DNA of 64,000 nucleotides, from contig JBJMQS010000030.1 of the NCBI GenBank assembly GCA_045802605.1, forward strand, positions 186,001-250,000. The letters run 5' to 3'. The stretch is from JBJMQS01 sp045802605. GTDB lineage: Bacteria; Planctomycetota; Planctomycetia; Gemmatales; Gemmataceae. The notes under the pieces are model-generated. The model saw only the letters and a program-made list of their open reading frames with translations. It did no database searches and was not told the origin of the DNA. Made by a program: the position numbers and the translations under genes. Position 1 is the stretch's first letter; each line of letters opens with the position of its first letter. Below, one piece after another: positions 56,048 through 64,000 of the stretch.

Positions 56048-57592
56048 CTAGTCGAGCGGCTCTGTTCTTGGCTTCTCTAGCCGATATAGCGGCAGATGCC
56101 GGTAGTACACTTCCAGCGTCAGTAGCGACAAGCTCGTCGCGACCATTCGGCCACCACCGTTGCCCGTGAGCAATTCGTCCGGTTCCCAACTGCCGCGGTT
56201 CGGGCCAGTGCTGTTGTCTTGCGTGTCGATCAAGAGATCGCGCATATTGGGGTTCCAACTTCGCTTCCAGTCGTCCGCAGTCGCGCAGAAGTGCATCACC
56301 TGCGTGGCGTAATAGTAGTAGTAGATGTCCTTCAAACTCTTCCGCGGCATGCTCGACTTGATGTTCTCCACGCCTGCAATCATCTTGGGGTTCTTCGGTC
56401 CCCAACCCAGATAAGCGCGACACAACAGTCCGACCGCCGTCATCGTCGGACGGTTGCCTGGCCCGAGGTAGCCATACGCTGCTCCCTCTTGCGTTTGCAC
56501 CGAGTCCAAAAACTTGCCGACTTTGGTCAGGGTCTCGCTTGGCACATTTAAGCCGGCGAGCCGGCCACTTTGCAGCGCTTGCAGGCACCAGCCAGTAACA
56601 GACGTATCACCCGGCTCGGCGACTTCGTAGCGGAAGCCGCCCGCGGAGTGTTGCGCCTTGATCAGATAATCGAGTGCGCGCTGCGCGGGTTTCTTGAGCA
56701 TCGGGTCCGCGGTCATGCCGTACGCTTCGCACAGCACGATTGTGCAGATGGCGTGCGAGTAGTGCTTCGAGCGATTGCCCAATAATCCGTTCGCCGGCTG
56801 CTTCGAGACGAGCCAGCGAATGCCGCGATCGACAGTTTTTACGTACTCAGCGTGATCGGGATGGGCTGAGTTCACTTTGTGTGTGATGCCGGCCGCGAGA
56901 AACGGCAACAGCGCGAGGCCAGTTGCACCAAGGTCGTCCTGCACCGTGCCTTCGACCATCGTCCAATGGCCATCGGCTTTCTGCTGTTTTTGCAGCCACT
57001 TTAAGCCTTTGGCAACCGCGGCTTCGGACGCGGCGTTGCCGCCACCCTCGGCGACCATCTTTTCGCGCGTCGCACCCGAACGGCCGCCAAACATTTGCCC
57101 GGGGATGAACCGCCCACCGACGTAGCCGCCCGGATCGCCGAAGGGGTTGCCGATCGCCGGGCCTTGGTCGAGGCCTCCACCTGCGCCACCGCCCAGGCCT
57201 GGAGGCGGCGCCACGTTTTGCACGCCACCCGCCGGCGCGGCGTCGATGCCGATCGGTTCAGCAGGCCGCATCGGGCCCGGCACGCTGACGTCCTCGATGC
57301 GATCAACTTTGTAATTCAGTTTCTTGCTCGGATCCAAACCGACATCTTCGTTATCGAAGTTGTGCTTCGGCGTATCCTCGGCCTTCACCGCGATCGCGAG
57401 TTCATCCGGCGGCGAATCGGTCAGCGGCCTGAGCAATGTAAATTGCAGAATAATTAGCGCGGCAATATACGGTGAGTGAATCAATAGAGACACTAACCAC
57501 GCCCATCGCTGCCGCTTGACAGCTTCCACCGGCGGCGCATCCGCCGGCTTTGGGATAACCAGCGGCGTCGTTCCTTTGTTACGCCGGGCCAT
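56048..57592 (-). CDS. Membrane-anchored prenyltransferase/squalene-oxidase-repeat protein
   Basis: A 514-residue protein. A basic N-terminus is followed by one membrane helix (WAWLVSLLIHSPYIAALIIL, ~30-50), a Pro/Gly-rich linker, and from ~190 a series of alpha/alpha-toroid repeats (GLKWLQKQQKADGHW, GIRWLVSKQPANGLLG, ALDYLIKAQHSAGGFRYE, MTAVGLLCRAYLGWG). These resemble squalene-cyclase and prenyltransferase-beta repeats, but no DXDD or zinc-ligand set is evident, so catalysis is doubtful. It overlaps the preceding gene by 14 bp and is the last gene of the ExbBD operon. Confidence 0.85.
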   Translation of the reverse strand: MARRNKGTTPLVIPKPADAPPVEAVKRQRWAWLVSLLIHSPYIAALIILQFTLLRPLTDSPPDELAIAVKAEDTPKHNFDNEDVGLDPSKKLNYKVDRIEDVSVPGPMRPAEPIGIDAAPAGGVQNVAPPPGLGGGAGGGLDQGPAIGNPFGDPGGYVGGRFIPGQMFGGRSGATREKMVAEGGGNAASEAAVAKGLKWLQKQQKADGHWTMVEGTVQDDLGATGLALLPFLAAGITHKVNSAHPDHAEYVKTVDRGIRWLVSKQPANGLLGNRSKHYSHAICTIVLCEAYGMTADPMLKKPAQRALDYLIKAQHSAGGFRYEVAEPGDTSVTGWCLQALQSGRLAGLNVPSETLTKVGKFLDSVQTQEGAAYGYLGPGNRPTMTAVGLLCRAYLGWGPKNPKMIAGVENIKSSMPRKSLKDIYYYYYATQVMHFCATADDWKRSWNPNMRDLLIDTQDNSTGPNRGSWEPDELLTGNGGGRMVATSLSLLTLEVYYRHLPLYRLEKPRTEPLD

Positions 57593-58421
57593 GATGCGAC
57601 TCCTGCGTCATGCGGGCCAGGCGAATAGCCTCTCGTGCGTGGCGATCATTGCGGCGAAACCACCATGTCAACGAAAACAAGCCAACCAGGCCGATGCCAA
57701 TAACGACGAGAGCGACGGGCACCACGGTGCCAGGGATGTCCCATAAGGACGCGGTCGTTGACGGAGATTTGAGCGAAGCAATCGTGTGGCCAATGAGTAG
57801 CGGCGAGCGCCGGGTGCCGTCGCCGGATTTGTAGCGGTAAATCTTGTAGAAGTAGCCCGCAAAGCTCACCTTGCGATCGAGTTGCTCGGCGACAGGAATG
57901 TCTTGTGGCAGCTCGGTGAACAGCACGCACCACGCATATTCGCGATAGATCTCGGAGAAAATCCAGCCCTCGTAAAGATGTCCAATCCCGTCGGCCCGCA
58001 AACCTTCGGTGGGTTGAATGTCGCGCACGCGCTTGAGCCGGCCTTCAATCTGCACGACTTCGCCGCGATAGCGTGCCGCTTCGGGGCTCATCAGATGGGC
58101 AAAGGTGAGATCATTGGGGGCGACCGCGCGGAAAGACGCCTCCGGCACCATGTGCGCGAAGCGAACGGTGTAGTCATACGCCCGACTCTCGTCGGGATTC
58201 TCCGCCTCGCCGCGCACGGGTGCGTCATCTTCAACGTGCTTGATGATCTCGCGATTCAACTCGCTCACAGCGGGAGGTGGCGGCGGCACAACCGGTGGAT
58301 GTTCTTCCGCAAAAGCAGTTGAACCGCAGAGAACGCAGAGAGCGCAGAGAGCGCAGAGAAAAAACCGAGAAAGCAATTTCTCGTGTTTTTCTCCGCGCTC
58401 TCTGCGTTCTCTGCGGTTCAT
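57579..58421 (-). CDS. Exported single-helix protein in the ExbBD operon, repeat-derived signal peptide
   Basis: The 280-residue frame starts at an ATGA overlap with the second exbD. The first ~34 residues (MNRRERRERGEKHEKLLSRF, then FLCALCALCVLCGSTAFA) form a basic n-region, a hydrophobic core and an AFA cleavage site. They are encoded by a family C palindrome. The mature part has a beta-rich domain (FRAVAPNDLTFAHLMSPEAARYRGEVVQIEGRLKRVRDI; YAWCVLFTELP; RKVSFAGYFYKIYRYKSGDG) and a C-terminal membrane helix (VVPVALVVIGIGLVGLFSL) with a basic tail. The family is not recognised. Confidence 0.85.
   Translation of the reverse strand: MNRRERRERGEKHEKLLSRFFLCALCALCVLCGSTAFAEEHPPVVPPPPPAVSELNREIIKHVEDDAPVRGEAENPDESRAYDYTVRFAHMVPEASFRAVAPNDLTFAHLMSPEAARYRGEVVQIEGRLKRVRDIQPTEGLRADGIGHLYEGWIFSEIYREYAWCVLFTELPQDIPVAEQLDRKVSFAGYFYKIYRYKSGDGTRRSPLLIGHTIASLKSPSTTASLWDIPGTVVPVALVVIGIGLVGLFSLTWWFRRNDRHAREAIRLARMTQESHHGPA
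58318..58421. repeat. Palindromic repeat, family C copy 5, inside a gene
   Basis: The left arm starts GAACCGCAGAGAACGCAGAG, with two extra AGCGCAGAG units; the right arm ends GCGTTCTCTGCGGTTC. It covers the start codon and signal-peptide codons of the gene at 57579-58421. Confidence 0.92.
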
Positions 58422-58945
58422 TTCTTCTCTTCTATTTCCGGCCGCGGGCCGAGCGGGGCACCGAAACCTACCGATTTGAAGCCCGCCAACAGGCAGGTGT
58501 CCATCACTTCCACCAAGCCGGCGTACTTCAGGTTCCCATCGGCCTCCAATTTGATCGTAGCAGGATAATCCGACCCCAATTGCTTGCGGATCTTGTCCAA
58601 CTCCGTCCGCAACGTCGCCAGGTCCGCCACCGGCGTGGTCTTTTCCTTCTCGCGGATCACGAGGCTCGCGATGTTGCCGGCGTTGGACGTGATCGCCACT
58701 GTGATTTCAGCCTCTGGCTCCGGGACTTTGTCCGACATGGCGAACGGGTCCGCCTCTTCGGCCGACGCTTTGGCGACACCGGTCGCCGGCAAGAGCATGT
58801 CGAGTTGCCCCTCGGCCGCGCTGGGCGGGGTAAAGGTGAGGATGAAAAACGCCAGCAACTGGAACGACATGTCCAACATCGGTGTGATCGGCAGCACCAC
58901 TTCGACGTTGTCATCCAATTTTCGCCGGCGGCGTTTGCGGATCAT
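58418..58945 (-). CDS. exbD: ExbD/TolR-family biopolymer transport protein (second copy)
   Basis: A 175-residue protein. A basic N-terminus (MIRKRRRRKLDDNVEVVLPI) leads to a single helix with the conserved Asp (TPMLDMSFQLLAFFILTF). A periplasmic domain follows, with VTVAIT-like strands (EITVAITSNAGNIASLVI) and TIKLEADGNLKYAGLVEVMD. It would form the ion-conducting complex with ExbB. Four-nt overlaps with both neighbours. Confidence 0.93.
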   Translation of the reverse strand: MIRKRRRRKLDDNVEVVLPITPMLDMSFQLLAFFILTFTPPSAAEGQLDMLLPATGVAKASAEEADPFAMSDKVPEPEAEITVAITSNAGNIASLVIREKEKTTPVADLATLRTELDKIRKQLGSDYPATIKLEADGNLKYAGLVEVMDTCLLAGFKSVGFGAPLGPRPEIEEKK

Positions 58946-59406
58946 GATTGCCTCAACGGAATCATGGCGCGGAGTTGAAGGTTGTGCAGGCCCGCCTCCT
59001 GGCAGTGCTTAAGAATTCGGAAAACCCCCGAGTACGGTACCTCCTTGTCAGCCCGGACGATTACGAGCGTATCAATCTTTTGATCTGGCTTTCGCTTCCG
59101 GGCCTCATCCGCGACCGTGTGCAAGTAACCGGAGATCTCACCATCGGATGATAGGGGCGCGGGCCGGCCGACGACCAACATCGCCCCATCCGCATTGATG
59201 TTGAGAAAGACCACATCCGATCCGGTCTCGCGCATCGGCTTGGCCATTTGCGCGACCGGTAGCATCACGGTTTGATCGACCTGCTCCATCACGAAGTTGG
59301 CACACATCATGAAGAACAAAATCAATTGCAGGACGAGGTCGAGCAGCGGCACCAGATTGGGCTGGCCCTCGTCGCTGATGCCGGCTCCGGAATGACCCTG
59401 GCTCAT
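58942..59406 (-). CDS. exbD: ExbD/TolR-family biopolymer transport protein (first copy)
   Basis: ATG 59406 (MSQGHSGAGISDEGQPNLVP) is 7 nt after the exbB stop; the longer frame to 59490 is not needed. The 154-residue product has LVPLLDLVLQLILFFMMCAN with the conserved membrane Asp, followed by a periplasmic domain (VVFLNINADGAMLVVG, DTLVIVRADKEVPYSGVFRILKHCQEAGLHNLQL). It differs from the second copy and overlaps it by 4 nt. Confidence 0.92.
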   Translation of the reverse strand: MSQGHSGAGISDEGQPNLVPLLDLVLQLILFFMMCANFVMEQVDQTVMLPVAQMAKPMRETGSDVVFLNINADGAMLVVGRPAPLSSDGEISGYLHTVADEARKRKPDQKIDTLVIVRADKEVPYSGVFRILKHCQEAGLHNLQLRAMIPLRQS

Positions 59407-59413
59407 CGGTGAC

Positions 59414-60235
59414 TCACGTGGCAGGTTCGGCGGCGGGCACAGTTGTTTCGTCGGCGGGCGCAGGGCTGGCCACGGGCACGACCGGCCCAACTTTCTTCGA
59501 GTTGTGGTACATCTGCGTCAGCATGTCGTCGGCCAGGTTGGCGGTATCGTTGGATAGCTTGGTGATTCGGTTGCGGAAGAAGGCGTTGAAAAAAACGCCG
59601 GGCACTGCGATGCCGATCCCGAGCATGGTGATGACCAGTGCATGTGAGATGCCGCCGGCCAAGCGGGCCGCATCGACCTTGCCGCCGCGGGCCAACTCCT
59701 TGAATGACAGAATCATCCCGAACACAGTGCCGACCAGCCCGATGAGCGGGCCGAGGGAGCTGATCACAGCGATGTAATTGTTCAATTGGTCTTTGCTCGA
59801 CCTGAGACTGTCCACCGAGTTGAACGCGGCCTCGCGGGCATCATCGAGGCCATATTGCAGCCGAGCCATCCCATTGGTCAGCACCTTGCCAAGGAATGAA
59901 ACGTCGGCTCGCACTAGGTCGAACGCTTCTTTGAACCGCCGCTGGTTCACGAGATCGGTGAACTGGGCGACGAGCTTGGCCGGGATCGCGATTTGCATCC
60001 GCAGATCGAGCGCCAGAATGATGATCAAAGCGACGAGTGAGATCGAGAGAATCAGCAGCAACCCGCCGAAGATCGGCCCCGCCGATTTGACGATGTGTAC
60101 GAACAAGCTTTCGTCGGCGGTCGTGGCGGGCTCCGCTGGATCGTGGCCCGCCTGCGCATAGAGCGGCGATGCGATCGCGAGCAGGATCCAAATGGTGAGA
60201 ATGCCGAGGATGGCGAAACGAAGACGGCGCTCCAT
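59414..60235 (-). CDS. exbB: MotA/TolQ/ExbB proton-channel family protein
   Basis: A 273-residue protein with a signal-like first helix (FAILGILTIWILLAIASPLYAQA), then FGGLLLILSISLVALIIILA, IAVISSLGPLIGLVGTVFGMI and GISHALVITMLGIGIAVPGV, the conserved TolQ/ExbB helices. The C-terminus is Pro/Ala-rich. It heads the operon with two ExbD proteins, an unknown exported protein and the toroid protein. It probably energises a periplasmic process; TonB is not in the window. Confidence 0.93.
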   Translation of the reverse strand: MERRLRFAILGILTIWILLAIASPLYAQAGHDPAEPATTADESLFVHIVKSAGPIFGGLLLILSISLVALIIILALDLRMQIAIPAKLVAQFTDLVNQRRFKEAFDLVRADVSFLGKVLTNGMARLQYGLDDAREAAFNSVDSLRSSKDQLNNYIAVISSLGPLIGLVGTVFGMILSFKELARGGKVDAARLAGGISHALVITMLGIGIAVPGVFFNAFFRNRITKLSNDTANLADDMLTQMYHNSKKVGPVVPVASPAPADETTVPAAEPAT

Positions 60236-60328
60236 AGAGGAGTCCTTGGGTGGATGTGGCTCGCTCTATTGGACTAGCGAATTAATGAGAGGTCAAGGAG
60301 AGGCTTAAGAATTGGTGTCCGGGTTCGG

Positions 60329-60622
60329 TACTAGCCTGAAGCGCTGGTCGTGCCTCAGTTTGGTCTTTTGATTTCAGGCCAACGGCCTGAGATTTCTCAG
60401 CCCAGGGCGCAGCCCTGGGTAATTTGTCATTATCGGATGCAGGCTGAAGGCCTGCGACAAATCTCTCGCAGCCCTACAGGCTGTAAACAATTCGCATGAA
60501 TACCCAGGGCTGCGCCCTGGGCTGAGAAATCTCACACCTTTGGTGTGAAGAACATCAAACTGAGACACTACCGAAGTGCTAACGAAGGTGCTCTCGGCCT
60601 TCGCTTGCGCTTCAGGCTGGTA
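60329..60622. repeat. Nested palindromic repeat block
   Basis: Outer ends TACTAGCCTGAAGCGC (60329) and GCGCTTCAGGCTGGTA (60607) are inverted and resemble the 25-bp palindrome at 1686-1743. Inside lie further palindromes (CAGTTTGGT/ATCAAACTG, CCCAGGGCGCAGCCCTGGG near 60401, CCCAGGGCTGCGCCCTGGG near 60503). The 394 bp between exbB and the glycosyltransferase gene contain no gene. Confidence 0.82.
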
Positions 60623-60629
60623 CATAGAC

Positions 60630-62111
60630 TTAACTCGCCTTGAGCAGCCTCCAAGCGCGCCGGACCAGTTTCTTCGCCGCCGAGGCTTTCGCGGCGGTCA
60701 ACTCGTCGCGCAAACGCTCATTCTCTTTTCGCAATGCCGCCAATGACTCTGGTATATGCTGGAATTCCCATTCACCGCTGATCGTGACCGACGTGATGTC
60801 GCCACTGGCGTACCACCAGAAACTCGGATCGTGGGTTTCGAATTCGACGCAGCCATCGCCGATCGCCCGGCCATTGTGCCCCATGTCGGCCAAGGTCAGG
60901 GTTTGCGTTTTGCCCAGCGTGTCGCGCAGTTCGACCGCGTGCACCTTCAACCGAGCAAGCCGATTTTCGACCGGATCCCAGCGCATGGCTTTGAGTCCGG
61001 AAATGGCCGGCATTTTGAAACGCAGGATGAAGTCGCCGGGTGCAGGTTGAATCAATCTCTTCACTTCCTGGCTGGCCGACCAACCGTCGCCGGTGTCGTA
61101 GAAGATGCTCGATTGCTCGCCGCCGAAGAGATTGAGCGCGTCGGCCGTTCGCAGCAATTCGAAGAACTGAACCGGCCCGAAGTTGTATTTGCTGGCGAGC
61201 ACCTCAGCAGCTTCCGAATTGCTCAAGAGATCGTGCAATAACTCTGTGCCGATCAGCCGGCCCATCGGCCAGGCGGTGCGCGTGTACAGGAACGCGCGCT
61301 CGCAAGCGTACTCCAGCCCGTCTTGGAAGTCGGGGCGAATCAACGAATCGGCAAACGCGTCGCGGAACAGGCCGCACGGAATGGTGTCGAAGAATCGCCG
61401 TAGCAAGAAATAGTGTTCGTTGGCCGAGCGGAGATGCGAGTCCGCATCGGGCGCACTCAGGTTTTGGCCGCCGCTGCGAATACGGTAGCTCAGCAGCTTG
61501 AACGGCAGGATTTGCAGCGGGTACTGGCCGATGAGCCGGACCCAGAGGTCAAAGTCCGAGAGTTGCAGCATCGCCTCGTCGTACGGAGCGCGGGCCATAA
61601 TTTCCCGCTCGGTAAACACCGTGACGCCATTGAGGAAATTGCCGCGGTGAAATAGCCGAGCGAGCATCTCAGCGCGGCTGAGCCGTTCGCTGGCGAATGA
61701 ACTTTGCGCAAAATGCCCGGCCTCGATCGGTGAACCGAACTCATCGATGAAATCGATGTCCGAGAAGAGCACGCGGGATTCGCCGCGCTGATACTCTTTG
61801 AGCTGCGCTTCCAGACGGTTCGGCTTGCACACATCGTCGCCAGAAAAGAGAGCGACATATCGGCCCTTAGCCGTCGAAATCGCTTTATTGGTCGCCGCAC
61901 TCGGGCCGCGGTTGGTTTGGTGAACAGTCACGACCCGAGGATCAGTGAACGAGTTGATCACCTGGGCGGTGCCGTCGGTCGAGCCGTCGGTGACCACGAC
62001 AACCTCGATATCGGAACAGGTCTGGTTCAGGACGCTGCGAATAGCTTGGCCGATGTACTTCTCATGGTTGTAAGTCACGAGCGAGACGCTGATCAGTGGC
62101 CGGTCGTTCAT
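60630..62111 (-). CDS. Family 2 glycosyltransferase with a C-terminal coiled coil
   Basis: A 493-residue protein. The GT-A domain starts VSLVTYNHEKYIGQAIRSVL, has NTC..VVVVTDGSTDGT, and the metal motif SGDD (FSGDDVCKPNRL). ED-like QLSDFDLWVRL lies near 185. After ~330 there is a beta-rich domain (DTGDGWSASQEVKRL, FILRFKMPAISGLKAM) of unknown role, then a coiled coil (LRKENERLRDELTAAKASAA). It likely adds a sugar to a surface glycan. It is last in the cluster with the aminotransferase. Confidence 0.9.
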   Translation of the reverse strand: MNDRPLISVSLVTYNHEKYIGQAIRSVLNQTCSDIEVVVVTDGSTDGTAQVINSFTDPRVVTVHQTNRGPSAATNKAISTAKGRYVALFSGDDVCKPNRLEAQLKEYQRGESRVLFSDIDFIDEFGSPIEAGHFAQSSFASERLSRAEMLARLFHRGNFLNGVTVFTEREIMARAPYDEAMLQLSDFDLWVRLIGQYPLQILPFKLLSYRIRSGGQNLSAPDADSHLRSANEHYFLLRRFFDTIPCGLFRDAFADSLIRPDFQDGLEYACERAFLYTRTAWPMGRLIGTELLHDLLSNSEAAEVLASKYNFGPVQFFELLRTADALNLFGGEQSSIFYDTGDGWSASQEVKRLIQPAPGDFILRFKMPAISGLKAMRWDPVENRLARLKVHAVELRDTLGKTQTLTLADMGHNGRAIGDGCVEFETHDPSFWWYASGDITSVTISGEWEFQHIPESLAALRKENERLRDELTAAKASAAKKLVRRAWRLLKAS

Positions 62112-62146
62112 TGAGATGACTCCAAGACCCGCGACGGAGTCGCGGA

Positions 62147-63265
62147 CTACGCAGCACGTTGTCGCGCGATCGGCCGAAACTGCCGCACTGCCGCGGCGAC
62201 GTCGGACACATCTTCCAAACTCATCTGCGCACCCATGGGCAAACTGAGCAGTTCATCGGCAATGCGCTCAGTGACCGGCAACGGTCCGCCAGTCCAACCA
62301 CTGGCGTACGCACCGGATCGGTGCGGCGGAACTGGGTAATGAATCTGAGCGCCGATGTTCAACAGGCTCAAATGCTTTTGCAGTTCGTCACGCAGGGAGT
62401 GACGTACCACAAATAAGTGCCAGACCGGCTCCGCCCAGTCAGGCACATGCGGCACGATGACACCAGGTGATTTGCGCAGCGTGTCCGAGTATGCCTTCGC
62501 CAAGACCCGGCGCCGCTCGTTCCACTCGTCGAGATAACGCAGCTTTACCCGCAGAAAAGCGGCCTGCAATTCATCGAGCCGGCTATTGGTGCCGAGCGAA
62601 TCGTGGTGGTATTTGCGCTGGGAGCCGTAGTTGCGCAGAGTCCGCAAGCGATCGGCGAGTGCCGCGTCGCTGGTAGTCACCGCGCCGCCGTCGCCGAATG
62701 CGCCGAGGTTCTTACCGGGATAAAAGCTGAAGCAAGCACAGTCGCCCAAATTGCCGACGCGTCGGCCACAATAGCGAGCGCCGTGGCCCTGGGCTGCATC
62801 TTCGATCACCGCCAGTTTGTGCTTGCGGGCAATCGCCACGATGGCGTCCATGTCCGCGGGCTGGCCGTAGAGATGCACCGGGATGATGGCCCGCGTCCGC
62901 GGCGTAATCACGGATTCGATTTGCTGTGGGTCGATGTTAAACGTGTTGGCCTGCACATCGACCGCGACGGGCGTCGCACCGACGGCCGTTACTGCCAGCC
63001 AACTGGCAATGAAAGTGTGCCCGGGCACAATCACTTCATCGCCGGCCCCAATATCGAAGCCGCGCAAGGCCAAATGCAATGCGTCGAGGCCGTTGCCAAG
63101 CGATACGCAGTGCTCGGTTTCGCAGTAAGCCGCGAACTCGGATTCGAACGCGGTGACTTCCTTGCCGAGGATGAACCACCCGGCGTCCATGACTCGGTGA
63201 TAGGCCGCGTCGAACTCTTCGCGCAACTCGCGGTAACTCGCGCCGACATCGAGGAAGGGAATCAT
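62147..63265 (-). CDS. DegT/DnrJ/EryC1-family sugar aminotransferase (FdtB-like)
   Basis: ATG 63265 (MIPFLDVGASYRELREEFD) overlaps the upstream stop by 4 nt; 372 residues. PLP enzyme motifs are AGWFILGKEVTAFE, LGNGLDALHLAL, HLYGQPADMD, VIEDAAQGHGA (Asp) and SFYPGKNLGAFGDGGAV with the Schiff-base Lys. The next gene upstream encodes an FdtA-like isomerase, which suggests the 3-amino-3,6-dideoxy-hexose (Fuc3N or Qui3N) pathway. Confidence 0.93.
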   Translation of the reverse strand: MIPFLDVGASYRELREEFDAAYHRVMDAGWFILGKEVTAFESEFAAYCETEHCVSLGNGLDALHLALRGFDIGAGDEVIVPGHTFIASWLAVTAVGATPVAVDVQANTFNIDPQQIESVITPRTRAIIPVHLYGQPADMDAIVAIARKHKLAVIEDAAQGHGARYCGRRVGNLGDCACFSFYPGKNLGAFGDGGAVTTSDAALADRLRTLRNYGSQRKYHHDSLGTNSRLDELQAAFLRVKLRYLDEWNERRRVLAKAYSDTLRKSPGVIVPHVPDWAEPVWHLFVVRHSLRDELQKHLSLLNIGAQIHYPVPPHRSGAYASGWTGGPLPVTERIADELLSLPMGAQMSLEDVSDVAAAVRQFRPIARQRAA

Positions 63266-63741
63266 GCGGCGGCCGCCCTCCTCGTCGCGCGGCAAAACTC
63301 GTTGTAACAGCGGAAATAGTCGGCCTCGTCGAAGTATTCCGAAGCCAACACCAGGCACACGCTGCCCGACGAGAAATTATCGATTTCCCGCCAGACCATC
63401 GGCGGAATGTAAAGGCCCGAGTACGAGCGATTGAGATGATGGCGGACGCGACGATGACCGTCGTCGAGCACGACATCGAAACTGCCGGAGAGTGCAATCA
63501 GAATCTGATGCAGCGTCTTGTGCGAGTGGCCGCCGCGCTCGGCCCCGCCGGGCACGTCATAAAGATAGTACACCCGGCGAATATCGAACGGCACGTGGCG
63601 ATTGGCTTCGATGTACGTCAAATTCCCGCGGGCATCATGAACCTTCGGCAAATCGATGATCTTCGACCCGCCGACCGACATCGGCACCTTCGGCGTTTTA
63701 TCGCCTGCCCCCTGTCTTTTGTCCCCTGTTTCCTGATTCAT
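63262..63741 (-). CDS. FdtA/WxcM-like dTDP-4-oxo-6-deoxyglucose 3,4-oxoisomerase
   Basis: A 159-residue cupin. The core reads KIIDLPKVHDARGNLTYIEAN, FDIRRVYYLYDVPGGAERGGHSHKTLHQ (metal-site histidines), and SGLYIPPMVWREIDNFSSGSVCLVLASEYFDEADY. The first ~20 residues (MNQETGDKRQGAGDKTPK) look like read-through of a simple CAGGGGACA-type repeat. An inner ATG at 63681 (MSVGGSKIID) is a possible start, but the ATGA overlap with the upstream gene favours 63741. Confidence 0.9.
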   Translation of the reverse strand: MNQETGDKRQGAGDKTPKVPMSVGGSKIIDLPKVHDARGNLTYIEANRHVPFDIRRVYYLYDVPGGAERGGHSHKTLHQILIALSGSFDVVLDDGHRRVRHHLNRSYSGLYIPPMVWREIDNFSSGSVCLVLASEYFDEADYFRCYNEFCRATRRAAAA

Positions 63742-64000
63742 GCGACCTCCAGCTCGTAGTGGTCGTAGGTCACGGCCCGGGCGCCATAACTCTCTTTGTT
63801 CTCGATCAGCCCCGCGTTCAAATAGCGGCCCTGCTGCTCCGTCGAGATGCCAAAATCAAAATAGGCTTTCGACGTGTAGACCTGATTCAAAAGTTCATCC
63901 ATCACCAGGTCGTGGGCCGACAATTCCCGGCCCGCGTCGGTCGTGGCGATGTACTGCGAATGCGCGACTCGGGCCGTCTCGTAGACCACGACGCCGCCGA
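63738..64000 (-). CDS. GNAT-like acyltransferase, C-terminal part (runs off right edge)
   Basis: The open frame enters at the right edge and ends at 63738. Visible residues include VVYETARVAHSQYIATTDAG, LVMDELLNQVYTSKAYFDFG, and GRYLNAGLIENKESYGARAV. This pattern occurs in GNAT/FemAB-like proteins of surface-sugar clusters. It presumably acylates the amino group made by the aminotransferase downstream (inference). The start and acetyl-CoA loop are outside the window. Confidence 0.75.
   Translation of the reverse strand, partial: GGVVVYETARVAHSQYIATTDAGRELSAHDLVMDELLNQVYTSKAYFDFGISTEQQGRYLNAGLIENKESYGARAVTYDHYELEVA

Overview
The window looks like a chromosomal segment of a planctomycete, most likely of the Gemmata group (order-level placement is inference). 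The pointers are a TIGR03067-type secreted protein, a 2990-residue surface protein with a planctomycete-style N-terminus (VALEERIAPAN) and a dockerin-like C-terminus, an ExbB/ExbD operon that ends in a squalene-cyclase-repeat protein, an Uma2-family nuclease, moderately high GC, and several families of large palindromic intergenic repeats. No rRNA, tRNA, CRISPR array, integrase or intact insertion sequence was recognised.

Layout. 1-1391: the N-terminus of a Ser/Thr kinase running off the left edge and a lipoprotein alpha/beta hydrolase. 1746-7528: a plus-strand cassette made of a broken rmuC with a GYF_2-like tail, two small unknown proteins, and a TerY-like vWA protein / PP2C phosphatase / YegI-like kinase triad. 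8477-18064: a hemerythrin-like protein convergent with the giant beta-helix protein. 18481-27744: a housekeeping block (L25, pth, S6, ssb, L9, dnaB, ispF, cysS, ruvC, ruvA, TIGR03067 protein, ruvB), then a VapBC pair. 28426-37077: DAHP synthase, Uma2, typA, sixA, an RRM protein, small proteins, infA, rpsU, and a 2-hydroxyacid dehydrogenase. 37392-43829: rsfS, argS, a YdjM-like membrane protein and smc. 43851-51565: a FlgI-like HEAT lipoprotein, a second VapBC pair, ilvE, a LolD/LolCE-like ABC transporter and lysS. 51736-60235: a small lipoprotein, an ECF sigma factor, a coiled-coil/TPR membrane protein, and the ExbB-ExbD-ExbD-unknown-toroid operon. 60630-64000: the start of a surface-polysaccharide cluster (glycosyltransferase, DegT/FdtB-like aminotransferase, FdtA-like isomerase, GNAT fragment).

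How the genes work together. The vWA/phosphatase/kinase triad is a complete phospho-signalling module, and its upstream neighbours hint at a link to DNA processing, although the rmuC copy appears dead. ruvC, ruvA and ruvB give the Holliday-junction resolution set, with an exported-protein gene inserted among them. The ExbBD operon would couple proton-motive force to a periplasmic protein carrying a squalene-cyclase-like toroid. The right-end cluster would make and transfer a 3-amino-3,6-dideoxy sugar.

The most unusual observation is that the intergenic palindromes overlap coding sequence. One member of the CCGCAGAG family supplies the start codon and what looks like an entire signal peptide of an ExbBD-operon gene (58318-58421). 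Other members supply stop codons (23511, 36097), and a different palindrome supplies the stop codon at 51736.
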